DNA of 64,000 nt from Paenibacillus prosopidis (GTDB lineage: Bacteria; Bacillota; Bacilli; Paenibacillales; Paenibacillaceae): contig NZ_QPJD01000009.1 in NCBI RefSeq assembly GCF_003337375.1, positions 1 through 64,000 on the forward strand, written 5' to 3'. The notes below the pieces were generated by a model. That model made no database searches. It saw nothing but the letters and a program-made list of their open reading frames with translations, and had not been told where the DNA came from. Position 1 is the stretch's first letter. Each line of letters starts with the position of its first letter. Position numbers and translations under genes: made by a program. This document shows, one piece after another, positions 17,056 through 25,894 of the stretch.

Positions 17056-20000
17056 ATGAGAAACAAGCTGTCGGCTATTGTATGCATGCTAGTATTGTTT
17101 TCATGTATTCAAATGGGAAGCCCCGTGGCTTCGACTGTAGCGTCCGCGGAATCGGAGATCACGATTTTGTCCGGCGTGCCGACCAATCTTACGGCCAAGC
17201 CCAGAAATAGTCAGGCGGATCTAACCTGGAATCCACCGGTTGAAGAGTATCCGGTTATCACATACAAGCTTTACCGGAGCACCAATCCTGCTGGTCCCTA
17301 CACGGCAGTTGCCGATGTAACGGATACCGGGTACCGTGATTTCGGACTGGACAACGGTATAACCTACTACTATAAGGTCACTTCTGTCGGTCTAAGCGGG
17401 GAAAGCGCTCCTTCTGCGGCTGCTGCTGTTGTGCCGATGGCGCCGTTAAACGCACCAACAGGTCTGACGGCTATAAGCGGCGACGGTCAGGCGACAATCC
17501 GTTGGAGCCCGGTTGAAGGAGCAGAAGCCTATGATGTGAAGCGCAGTACAGAGAATGGCAAAAACTATGAGAGGGTTGTCAGCGGTGTAACGGGAACGGA
17601 ATATACAGATTCAACGGTTAGCAACGGCACAAGGTATTACTATGTCGTGTCGGCCTCTAGTCCGTCGACTGCAAGCGCCAATTCCGCATCCGTTCAGGTA
17701 GTCCCTGCACCGGGCAACGGAGCGCCTGCGATTCCCCAAGGTGTAGAAGCGATTGCCGGAGACGCCCAAGTGGGCTTGACTTGGCAAGAAGCGAATGGAG
17801 CAGAATATTATACCATCAAACGCGGAGCCTTCAACAGCGGTCAGTATGAGACCATCGCTTCCCGTATCATTGGCACACACTACCAGGATGTGGGTTTGGG
17901 CAATGGCACGACGTATGATTATGTGATTACGGCGATGAACGCTCAGGGAGAAAGCTATTCCTCCGAACCGATCGCGGTAACACCGGCGGATGTTGTGGTT
18001 GTCGCGAAAGACGGAACGGGTGACTTCACAACGGTGCAGGCGGCAGTGGATGCAGCTCCGAACTACAGTGCGAAACGCCATGTTATTTATATCAAAAACG
18101 GCGTATACCGCGAGAAGCTGAATGTTCCGAGCAGCAAGACGAATCTGAGCTTTGTAGGCGAGAGCCAGGAAGACACGGTACTTGTCTATAACGACAACGC
18201 CAACACACTCGGCCCTGACGGAGCTCCGCTGGGTACGTCCAAAAGCTCGAGTCTCTTTATTTATCCTACCGATTTTATTGCGAAAAATGTAACGATCCAG
18301 AATGATTCCGGCCAGGGTACAGGTCAGGCCGTTGCCGCTTATGTCAGAGGCGATCGAGCTTACTTCGACCATGTCCGTTTCCTCGGATACCAGGATACTT
18401 TGTTCACCAATAATGGAAGACATTATTATAATAACTGCTTCATTGAAGGGGATGTTGATTTTATATTCGGTCAATCTACAGCAGTGTTCGACCAATGCCA
18501 AATCCACAGCAAACGCAACGGAGGAATGTTGACGGCCGCAAGTACGCCGGAGGATATACCGTACGGGTACGTGTTCCTAAATTCGGAGATTACCTCTGAT
18601 GAAGGGATCCAGAACGTTTATTTTGGAAGGCCTTGGCGTCCGTATGCCGCGGTCGCATTCATCGATACGAAGATCGACTCGTCAATTGCACCGTACGGCT
18701 GGAACAATTGGAGTAACCAAGAAAACGAGAAGACCGCCAGGTACTCCGAGTATAACAGCCGGGGTCCGGGAGCGAATCCGAAAGCGCGGGCGGGCTGGTC
18801 GAAGCAGCTTACGTCGGAGGAAGCAAGTCAGTACACGGTACAAAATGTATTAAAGGGCAATGACAACTGGAATCCGCTTCGGATCGGCATTATTCCGTTA
18901 AGCGATGTATCTGCCCCTGTTGTAACACTCGATCCGTTGAATACTATCGTGAACAGTTCCACATTCACCTTATCGGGACGAGTGGACAAGCAAGCAGCCG
19001 TGACGGTGAACGGTCAGCCTATCGAGATGGCTTCCGATCTGACTTTCCGAACAACGGTGATACTGGAGCTTGGAGAGAACATTTTTGCCATTCAAGCGAC
19101 AGATCCCGCAAGCAACATGACGGGTGCCGTTTCATTACGGGTCGTTTATGATAATACAGCTCCTGTCATCATGTTGAATAACCCGGAAGGAGAGAAAGTC
19201 GACAATAGCTATAATACGACTTCCAATCCTTATATGGTTTCAGGCCGATTAAGTGAAACGGGAACGGTGTGGGTTAATGGCAAGGAAACCAAAGTGTCCG
19301 GGGATTTGACTTTCGCAACGAAAGTCAGTTTGCAGCAAGGGAAAAATACAATTACAGTATCCGCTAAGGATATGGCGGGCAATGCCGCCGCACCGCTTAC
19401 GATATATGTCGTTCTCAAAGGGAACAGCACACCGAATGGACCTGTGCAAATGACGAGAGCGATAGCAACGGACGCCCATACGATTGAAGTCACCTTTAAT
19501 AGCAAACTTAATTACTTTGACGCAACCGATTTTCAATTATTGGCAGCGATGGGAAGCTGGGAGTCTCTCAATTCCGATCTTACGCCAAATTTGACTGTCA
19601 ACGAGGTCAGCACTCGGGTGAACAAAGACGGACAGACGGTTGCCGTCGTCCGTATACAAGAAGCATTAAACCCGGATGCCACATTCCAGCGGGAGATCGT
19701 AGAGAATCCGTATCGTGTTCCATATCAGACAGAACCTTACTATTCTAGCGACCCGGTAAAAAACATTAAGCAAGCCGATTATCTTCTGAGCTGGCAGATG
19801 GAGAACGGCGCCTGGTTCAAAAATATGCGGGAAAAGTATAGCCGGGCCTGGGACGGCCAGGAAGCAAAGTCCGACTGGTATTCGAGTCAGCATGGCTATA
19901 TCGGCACCATTGACAATAACGCTACAACCAATGAAATACTTTTCCTGACCGTAATGTACAAAGAGACAGGGGACGAACGGTACAAGGATTCCGTACTCAG

Positions 20001-20790
20001 GGGATTTGAATATTTGCTGGAAGCGCAGTATCCGAGCGGAGGGTGGCCGCAAGCCTATCCAGCCAGAGGTAACTATTCCGATTATGTTACTTTTAACGAT
20101 AACGCCATGATTCGGGTTATGAATGTGCTAACCATGGTATCCAAGAAGCAATATCCGTATAATTCCGATGTGGCGTCTGACGAGCTTATTGTGCGGATTA
20201 ATGAAGCTTTGGGCGCAGGTTTGAATTATATTTTGAAATCCCAGATCAAGGTTGAGGGCAATCTGACCGCCTGGTGCGCGCAGCATGATCCGGTCACTTA
20301 TACACCCATGGGAGCCCGTTCTTACGAACATCCGTCGATTTCGGGCTCCGAGTCTGTAGGAGTCGTGAAATATTTGATATCTTTGCCGAACCCGTCTCCG
20401 GAGGTGAAAGAGGCTATTGGCGGCGCCTTGCATTGGCTTGATCAGGTCAAGCTGGAAGGCGTAAAATATGTATCCGGCGATCCGCAAGGACAATACTTCT
20501 ATGAAGATCCTTCAAGCACGACATGGTACCGGTTCTATCAAATCGGCACCAATCTTCCAATATTCTCGGGACGCGATGGTGTGATTAAACATAACATTCT
20601 GGAAATTGAGCAAGAAAGAAGAGACGGTTACCGCTGGGCGGGCGAATGGCCGAAAAAACTGCTGGAGGTAGCTCATACCACCGGTTACTATGAAAATCGC
20701 GTGTACATTAAAGTAGTTGGCAACAAGTCGAGCAACTCAGCCGGTGAAACATTGGTCATCGGCCAATTGACCAGGGTCGAAGCACAATAG
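17056..20790 (+). CDS. Secreted bifunctional pectin methylesterase (CE8) - pectate lyase (PL10)
   Basis: GAGGAGG lies seven bases before ATG. After a signal peptide (~1-33), three FN3 domains span about 38-312 and the CE8 methylesterase about 315-610, with the expected catalytic Asp447 (GYQDT), Asp468 (EGDVDFIFG) and Arg525 (GRPWRP). Two or three Ig-like domains (~620-870) lead to a PL10 pectate lyase (~895-1230: ADYLLSWQMENGAWFKN, WDGQEAKSDWY, TIDNNATTNE, GGWPQAYP, FNDNAMIRVMNVL, WCAQHDP). Methylester removal creates the substrate for the lyase, so the fusion couples both steps on one secreted chain of 1244 residues. It follows the esterase gene by about 100 bp and is probably co-transcribed. 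The FN3 and CE8 parts are closest to the gene at 39137. Confidence 0.92.
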   Translation: MRNKLSAIVCMLVLFSCIQMGSPVASTVASAESEITILSGVPTNLTAKPRNSQADLTWNPPVEEYPVITYKLYRSTNPAGPYTAVADVTDTGYRDFGLDNGITYYYKVTSVGLSGESAPSAAAAVVPMAPLNAPTGLTAISGDGQATIRWSPVEGAEAYDVKRSTENGKNYERVVSGVTGTEYTDSTVSNGTRYYYVVSASSPSTASANSASVQVVPAPGNGAPAIPQGVEAIAGDAQVGLTWQEANGAEYYTIKRGAFNSGQYETIASRIIGTHYQDVGLGNGTTYDYVITAMNAQGESYSSEPIAVTPADVVVVAKDGTGDFTTVQAAVDAAPNYSAKRHVIYIKNGVYREKLNVPSSKTNLSFVGESQEDTVLVYNDNANTLGPDGAPLGTSKSSSLFIYPTDFIAKNVTIQNDSGQGTGQAVAAYVRGDRAYFDHVRFLGYQDTLFTNNGRHYYNNCFIEGDVDFIFGQSTAVFDQCQIHSKRNGGMLTAASTPEDIPYGYVFLNSEITSDEGIQNVYFGRPWRPYAAVAFIDTKIDSSIAPYGWNNWSNQENEKTARYSEYNSRGPGANPKARAGWSKQLTSEEASQYTVQNVLKGNDNWNPLRIGIIPLSDVSAPVVTLDPLNTIVNSSTFTLSGRVDKQAAVTVNGQPIEMASDLTFRTTVILELGENIFAIQATDPASNMTGAVSLRVVYDNTAPVIMLNNPEGEKVDNSYNTTSNPYMVSGRLSETGTVWVNGKETKVSGDLTFATKVSLQQGKNTITVSAKDMAGNAAAPLTIYVVLKGNSTPNGPVQMTRAIATDAHTIEVTFNSKLNYFDATDFQLLAAMGSWESLNSDLTPNLTVNEVSTRVNKDGQTVAVVRIQEALNPDATFQREIVENPYRVPYQTEPYYSSDPVKNIKQADYLLSWQMENGAWFKNMREKYSRAWDGQEAKSDWYSSQHGYIGTIDNNATTNEILFLTVMYKETGDERYKDSVLRGFEYLLEAQYPSGGWPQAYPARGNYSDYVTFNDNAMIRVMNVLTMVSKKQYPYNSDVASDELIVRINEALGAGLNYILKSQIKVEGNLTAWCAQHDPVTYTPMGARSYEHPSISGSESVGVVKYLISLPNPSPEVKEAIGGALHWLDQVKLEGVKYVSGDPQGQYFYEDPSSTTWYRFYQIGTNLPIFSGRDGVIKHNILEIEQERRDGYRWAGEWPKKLLEVAHTTGYYENRVYIKVVGNKSSNSAGETLVIGQLTRVEAQ

Positions 20791-20798
20791 AAGCGAGA

Positions 20799-20812
20799 TG
20801 GAAGCGCTATCA
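20799..20812. promoter_or_regulatory. cre-like catabolite repression site
   Basis: TGGAAGCGCTATCA fits the CcpA operator consensus TGNAARCGNWWWCA at every position. It lies 8 bases after the stop of the PME-PL10 gene and directly before a methylesterase relic, so it may be the stranded operator of the lost gene. Confidence 0.5.
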
Positions 20813-20814
20813 AT

Positions 20815-21018
20815 TGGTGTTGCTATATCGAAGGTGATGTGAATTTCCTCTTCGGGGGCTCCCGCGTCGTATTCGAGGAAAGCGTGATTCATTCATTGGA
20901 TCGGGGCTCATCCTCGAACAATGGGTATATCACGGCGAGCACGATGATTACGGAGCCGTTCGGCTACTTGTTCTTCGCGGTCTTCAACTGGTTTGAGTAT
21001 AAAGGGGAAGAGGCGTAA
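20815..21018 (+). pseudogene. Pectin methylesterase (CE8) relic
   Basis: An open stretch starting inside a domain reads CYIEGDVNFLFGGSRVVFEE, IHSLDRGSSSNNGYITAST and TEPFGYLFFA, the core of a CE8 methylesterase, then degenerates to a TAA at 21016. The nucleophile Asp of EGDVDF is replaced by Asn. The amino-terminal half and the GRPW arginine block are missing. It is not closely similar to any live methylesterase in the window. Confidence 0.85.
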
Positions 21019-21043
21019 CTGCAGGTGTCGCTCGTACGAGAGG

Positions 21044-21081
21044 AGGGCTGCCCGTAAGTCTATAGACTTACGGGCAGCCCT
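21044..21081. terminator. Stem-loop between convergent genes
   Basis: A perfect 17-bp stem (21044-21060 with 21065-21081; left arm AGGGCTGCCCGTAAGTC) with loop TATA lies seven bases beyond the 3' end of the reverse-strand methylesterase gene. The T-run is short on both sides, but the position between convergent transcripts supports termination in both directions. Confidence 0.75.
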
Positions 21082-21087
21082 TTCGTA

Positions 21088-22092
21088 TTATTCGAAAGGA
21101 TTCCATCCGTCGTCGCCAGCCAACACTATTGCCGGAGCGTACATAGCTGCTTCGCGGTCTCCTAATCTCTTCGACCATGAGACTCTTCCTCCAGTGCCCG
21201 CACCTGGTCCGGTGCTGCCGTACTCGCAATAGCTGGCGGTCGCCTCGGCCTCTGGCTTATTCCAATTATCCCAGCCGTCTTGGTGAATCTGTTCGCCCAT
21301 CCAGCAGCAGATAAAGGCAGTCTTTGCGTAATTGCGCCATGGACGGCCAAGCAGCACCGTCCGCGGCGGCGCGTCGCTTGTCAGCTTGCAGTCGAGGAAT
21401 ACATAGCCGTAAGGGATGTTTTCGGGCGTCGATGCGGCGGTATACCACCCGTTTATTCCGCCTTGGTCTGCTGAAAGCCGGTTTTTCGAGAACAGCTCGC
21501 ACCGAAGGAAGAGAGCCGTCGCCGAACCGAAAATAAAATCAACGTCCCCTTCTATGTAACAATCCTCATAATATTGCCGTGTGTTACGCGGGGATTGCCC
21601 GCCGCGCGGACCGGTGAATGACCCGGGTTTCATAGGCTCAGGCGGGAGCGGCCCCGTAAACAGCGTGTCTTGATATCCGAGGAACCGGCATCGCCGGAAT
21701 ATGGCCCGATCCCCGTCGACGTAGGCCGCCAGCGCTTGGCCGACGAGCCGTCCGGGCCCCGCGCTGTTTTCGAACGTGATGAGCTCCGCCGAGAAGTGAT
21801 CGGCTCCAATAAAAATAGAATAAGAGCGGAACGTGCCGTACGGTTCGCCGTCCGGCATCGTTTTGTTAGCGCAGTCGTCAAAAGTAAGCATAACCTCTTG
21901 CGCATTCTTACCTTCCCCTAATAAGGTTATGAACGGTTTAGCAACATGGAGCTTTTCTTTATAGACGCCTGGTTTAATCCGGATGGTTACAGGACTCGCG
22001 TTGTTATCCGGAACGTGATCAATCGCGTCTTGCACCTTTGTGAAATCTCCATTTCCGTCCGCTGACACTTGGATGATCATATGTACATACAA
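21088..22092 (-). CDS. Cytoplasmic pectin methylesterase (CE8)
   Basis: The 334-residue protein is a single CE8 domain with no signal peptide: VSADGNGDFTKVQDAI near residue 9, GQALAAYVDGDRA, Asp142 in FLGYQDTLF, Asp185 in EGDVDFIFGS and Arg250 in LLGRPWRNY. It should hydrolyse methyl esters of imported oligogalacturonides inside the cell, unlike its secreted relatives here. An insertion of about 25 residues rich in Pro and Gly (near 147-170) sits between the two catalytic Asp. AAGGGG precedes ATG 22092; M5 is another possible start. It is divergent from the alpha/beta hydrolase gene, with 195 bp between them that probably hold both promoters. Confidence 0.9.
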   Translation of the reverse strand: MYVHMIIQVSADGNGDFTKVQDAIDHVPDNNASPVTIRIKPGVYKEKLHVAKPFITLLGEGKNAQEVMLTFDDCANKTMPDGEPYGTFRSYSIFIGADHFSAELITFENSAGPGRLVGQALAAYVDGDRAIFRRCRFLGYQDTLFTGPLPPEPMKPGSFTGPRGGQSPRNTRQYYEDCYIEGDVDFIFGSATALFLRCELFSKNRLSADQGGINGWYTAASTPENIPYGYVFLDCKLTSDAPPRTVLLGRPWRNYAKTAFICCWMGEQIHQDGWDNWNKPEAEATASYCEYGSTGPGAGTGGRVSWSKRLGDREAAMYAPAIVLAGDDGWNPFE

Positions 22093-22287
22093 TCCCCTTT
22101 CCGAATATAATGATTTTTCTTGGAACTCCTCTATTGTATCAAGAACATGAATCTTTTGATCCGTCGTTTAACTGATTCCTAATCTCCTGATTATGTACGT
22201 AATGGTCACCCCGCGATAACGTAAACATATAAATGAACAAGCGTTGCCCGCGATGGATCAGGCGGGGCTTATTCGAGAAGGAGTTTG

Positions 22288-23325
22288 ATGGCAGCGATGT
22301 GGAATCCGGATTCATTTGTAGAACAACTGCTTAACAAAGCACAGGCTCTTCGTGATAAAAAAATGTCCGATGGCGGTGATTGGAATACGCATCGTCTCCG
22401 CCTAAGGCAGCGATTGACTGAAACGTTAGGCGACTTTTCGGACTATGCAAACGTCCCGCTCGACCCTCGTGAATTGGAAAGGGCGGAGCTTGATTCCTTC
22501 ATTCGGGAGCGGGTGGAATATCGAACGGCCGATGGCTTGCTTGTGCCGGCATATGTGGTGTCAAGGAAGGAATCGACGGGTCAACGACGGCCTGCGATTT
22601 TAGCGCTTCACGGGCATGGATGGGGCAGCCGCGAGATGGTTGGTTTGCTGCCGGACGGCTTGCCGAATACGAGTGTGCCGAGCGGACATGGGGGGACGGT
22701 GCTGGAATTAGCCGCAAGAGGATTTGTTGTGCTCATCCCGGAAATTGTCGGGTTCGGCGACCGCTTGCTTCTTCGCGACGAAGGGGGCGGCGAACCGAAA
22801 GCGAATTCTTGCTTTCCGCTTGCGGCCGCGCTTCTTCTCGCAGGGAAGACGCTAGCCGGTCTAAGGGTATATGAAGCTTCGCGAGCGATTGATTACCTAG
22901 CTATGCGGACGGATGTGGACGCAGACCGGATTGGCGTCATCGGTTTTTCGGGCGGAGGTATGGTTGCCTCGCTTGCGGCTGCCCTTGATGAACGTTTGCG
23001 CACGGTAGCGATATACGGCTACACGAATACGTACCGGGGGAGCATACTAAACCGCAGTCACTGTTTAGATAACTATTTGCCTGGCGTTCTTCAATACGCG
23101 GAAATGCCGGAGCTGCTCGGCCTTATCGCTCCCCGCCCGTTGTTTATCGAAAGCGGGAAGGAAGATCCTCTATTCCCTGCCCGGCATGTGATAGACGCGG
23201 TGAAAGTACTAAAGGACATCTACCGCAGCTATGGCTGCGAAGAAAGGGTGACGCTTGACTTGTTTGAGGGGGCGCATGAAATCAAAGGGCGGGCCTCGTT
23301 CGATTGGCTCCAAGCGATGGTCTGA
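22288..23325 (+). CDS. Alpha/beta hydrolase, acetylesterase/dienelactone-hydrolase type
   Basis: The 345-residue cytoplasmic protein has an alpha/beta-hydrolase core: strand and oxyanion region ILALHGHGWGSREM near residue 100, nucleophile elbow IGFSGGG with Ser221, an Asp in ESGKEDPLFP and His in EGAHEIKG. Related large esterases remove acetyl or feruloyl groups from plant polysaccharide fragments; the exact substrate is inferred from the pectin context. I use ATG 22288, four bases after GAGAAGGAG; the in-frame TTG at 22285 is too close to that site. It stands divergent from the cytoplasmic methylesterase gene and could act on the same imported oligosaccharides. Confidence 0.82.
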   Translation: MAAMWNPDSFVEQLLNKAQALRDKKMSDGGDWNTHRLRLRQRLTETLGDFSDYANVPLDPRELERAELDSFIRERVEYRTADGLLVPAYVVSRKESTGQRRPAILALHGHGWGSREMVGLLPDGLPNTSVPSGHGGTVLELAARGFVVLIPEIVGFGDRLLLRDEGGGEPKANSCFPLAAALLLAGKTLAGLRVYEASRAIDYLAMRTDVDADRIGVIGFSGGGMVASLAAALDERLRTVAIYGYTNTYRGSILNRSHCLDNYLPGVLQYAEMPELLGLIAPRPLFIESGKEDPLFPARHVIDAVKVLKDIYRSYGCEERVTLDLFEGAHEIKGRASFDWLQAMV

Positions 23326-23395
23326 GCATACGAATAGCGTATAAAAAACAGCCGTTTACCTGCTGCTTTTTACACGCTATTCTTGTTTTGATACC

Positions 23396-25711
23396 TTATG
23401 AATCAGGCTTGGCGTATTTCGCCCGGTATTGCCCAGGGGTCATATCCTCCTGCTTGCGGAATGAACGAATAAAGTTTTGCGGGTTATTATACGTTAGCCT
23501 CTCGGCGATGTTCTTCACCGACATATCCGTTTCGACGAGCCACTTTTTGGACATGTTCAGACGGTACTGTGATAAATATTCGCTGAAGGTCATGTCGGTC
23601 TCCTTCTTGAAGACGCTGCTTAAGTAGAAAACGTTATAATGCAAGCGGGCTGCGCATTCCTCGAGCGTAATGTCGCTTTCGAACTCGTTGCGGATGATAT
23701 CGATGATTTGTTCTGAAATGTTCTGGTACTGAGACGATTGCCGATCCTGGAACACACGGATCATCGGAACGATGATTCGGGTTTTGTACCAGCTTTCGAT
23801 TTCCGAGTGTACATACAGCTCAAGCAGCTCTTCGTATAGCGAGCTTTCCTTGATGTCCAGCTGTTCTAATCGGATCCCGGCTTCCTGCATGACGATCATG
23901 AGCCCGTTCAACAGCCGGATGAGCGAAATCTGATATTCATGCGGCGTACGGTCCTTAAGGAATACTTGCTCGAGCCATTGCTTGAGCAGCGAGAAGGCGA
24001 GTTCCTCATCGGCGAGTTTGATCGCATCGATGAGCTGATTCTCGATCTGCATCGGGTAGAAATACACCTGCGTATGCTTGCCGGAGTTCAAGCTGAAGTA
24101 AGGGATGATTACGCCCTTGCCCAGCTTCAACCGGTGCTTAAGCGATTCCAAGCCTTCTTGGTAGGCGCGCGCTGCGCTTTTCAAGCTCTTGAACGGCAGG
24201 CTTATACCGATGCTGACATCCAGATCAAGGTAGCTGCGCATATTTTGCTGAATGGATTCCGTGAGCTTATAGATATAATCATTAAAATGATCCGGGGACA
24301 TGCTCTTCCCGCCGACCAGCGTCACTTGGGTTTGATCCACGATGACGGGAGGCAGATGATCCATGGCAGGGACGATCTCTTCTATAATGTTGCCTGCAGC
24401 GAACAATAATAAATCTAAATCCTTCTGCTCGTAGCGGGTTTCCTCGAGAATGTCGATTTGAAGCGTCAGAACGGCGAGGTGACTCCATTCCGATACCTGT
24501 TCGGTATATCCGAACAGCGCAATCTTCTCCTCAATTTCGGAGGGGCCGCTTTGGCCCTGAAACAGCTTATGCAGGAAGAACGTCCGCACTTGCTGGCTGT
24601 TCTGATGCAGCTCGTGACGGAGCTTCGTATTGGAGGCGAACAGATCCTGGATATGCTCGTCGATGACTTGAAGCTCGTTCTTCTTGTTCGCTTGGGTTTC
24701 CGGCAGACGGTCGGCGATCTGTTGGAAGATGGCCCGAATCGGCGTATATACCTTGCGGCTTCCGAGCCATACGAGCAAGACGCATAAACAAATGATCAGT
24801 AAGCAGACGTACAGCGTGAACCAACCGATCGAGTGCGCTTCCTTCGTAAATTCGGACATTTCCGTGAAAGAAGCATAGGTCCAACCGTTAAACTCGGATC
24901 GGACATAGGTCACCGATATCGTCTCGTTCCCCATGCTTGTCTGGAATTGACCGGCACGTCCCGTAAAGCGGGATGCATCGGATTCATGGATTAAGTCCGT
25001 CTCTGCCAAGGTCCTGCCGAGCATCGATATGTTGGGATGCACCAGAATGTTTTGATTCTCATCAAGCACCATGACCCTGCTTCCGGGGAGCTGATTTTTC
25101 AACATTTCCGCTAAGCTGCAGCTCGGAATGGTCGCAAGGGCGATGCCCCGTTTCGATAAGGTGTGAAGCGGCATCTTCTTAACGAGCGTTAAGGTGATTG
25201 GGCAGGCGTAGCTCGATGTGTCGCTTGCTCCAAGCGATCCGGTCTTCAGCATCACCCAATTTGTGCTGCCTTCAAGCTCGAGGAGACTTGGGAGCTCCGT
25301 GCCTTTAGAGAATTTCTCGAACGAAGACAAGCCCCGGTTATGAATCACCCAGTTCGAGGAGGCGTTGGCCAGAATAACGTCGGTCACCATCATCTCCGGC
25401 GATTGCAGGAGATTCAGCTCCTTCTTCATCTGGTTATAAAGCTGAAAGTCGTTATATGTCAGCGGGCGGTATAGCGCATCCTGCACTTGATTCGTGTTAA
25501 TAATGTAATTTAGCGTATAGTCGATTGTCCGCAGCACCTGCTCTATGTTCCCGTTCAGTTGATTCATCATCTGAATATTGCTCTGATTGACATGGGTTTG
25601 GATCGAATCCGATGATTTCATGTAAGAGAAAAACCCGAGCGTAATGATCGGGGCTATGCTGATGGCAAATCCGAATAGGACCAAATTGGTATACATGCTA
25701 AATTTTCTCAA
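23396..25711 (-). CDS. Membrane-bound dCACHE - AraC transcriptional regulator
   Basis: This 771-residue protein has a membrane segment at about 10-30, an extracytoplasmic ~260-residue sensor domain of dCACHE type, a second membrane segment (WFTLYVCLLIICLCVLLVWL, about 295-315), a linker region, and a carboxyl AraC DNA-binding domain (ITLEECAARLHYNVFYLSSVF and VKNIAERLTYNNPQNFIRSF, then MTPGQYRAKYA). In Paenibacillus such regulators often flank LplA-type transporter genes and sense extracellular sugars directly or via the binding protein. It is divergent from the binding-protein gene at 25895, its likely target. The start is TTG 25711 with a distant AAAGGCGG. Confidence 0.88.
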   Translation of the reverse strand: MRKFSMYTNLVLFGFAISIAPIITLGFFSYMKSSDSIQTHVNQSNIQMMNQLNGNIEQVLRTIDYTLNYIINTNQVQDALYRPLTYNDFQLYNQMKKELNLLQSPEMMVTDVILANASSNWVIHNRGLSSFEKFSKGTELPSLLELEGSTNWVMLKTGSLGASDTSSYACPITLTLVKKMPLHTLSKRGIALATIPSCSLAEMLKNQLPGSRVMVLDENQNILVHPNISMLGRTLAETDLIHESDASRFTGRAGQFQTSMGNETISVTYVRSEFNGWTYASFTEMSEFTKEAHSIGWFTLYVCLLIICLCVLLVWLGSRKVYTPIRAIFQQIADRLPETQANKKNELQVIDEHIQDLFASNTKLRHELHQNSQQVRTFFLHKLFQGQSGPSEIEEKIALFGYTEQVSEWSHLAVLTLQIDILEETRYEQKDLDLLLFAAGNIIEEIVPAMDHLPPVIVDQTQVTLVGGKSMSPDHFNDYIYKLTESIQQNMRSYLDLDVSIGISLPFKSLKSAARAYQEGLESLKHRLKLGKGVIIPYFSLNSGKHTQVYFYPMQIENQLIDAIKLADEELAFSLLKQWLEQVFLKDRTPHEYQISLIRLLNGLMIVMQEAGIRLEQLDIKESSLYEELLELYVHSEIESWYKTRIIVPMIRVFQDRQSSQYQNISEQIIDIIRNEFESDITLEECAARLHYNVFYLSSVFKKETDMTFSEYLSQYRLNMSKKWLVETDMSVKNIAERLTYNNPQNFIRSFRKQEDMTPGQYRAKYAKPDS

Positions 25712-25761
25712 TTTAATAGATTCGCCGCCTTTCGATAGATAACCCCATTGTATAAGATTAA

Positions 25762-25775
25762 TGTAAACGCTTCAA
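25762..25775. promoter_or_regulatory. Imperfect cre-like site in divergent promoter region
   Basis: TGTAAACGCTTCAA keeps the TGNAARCG half and the AT-rich right half but differs from the CcpA consensus at two positions. It lies between the dCACHE-AraC gene and the binding-protein gene. Confidence 0.35.
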
Positions 25776-25894
25776 TATAAAACCTTAAGTAATCCATGGA
25801 TTTGATCTTGTCAGCTGGAAACAGGGTACTCATGAAAAAGAATGCAGATTATGCCATAATTGATGATATAGCCAAACACGGGAGGAACGAGCCT

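Noticed and set aside
17611..18507. Long reverse-strand reading frame (298 codons) opposite the PME-PL10 gene
   Set aside because: It is the mirror of a strongly supported CE8/FN3 coding region, has no ribosome site, and its translation resembles no family.
23939..24409. Forward 156-codon frame inside the dCACHE-AraC gene
   Set aside because: It is a shadow of the reverse-strand gene, without start signals or family resemblance.
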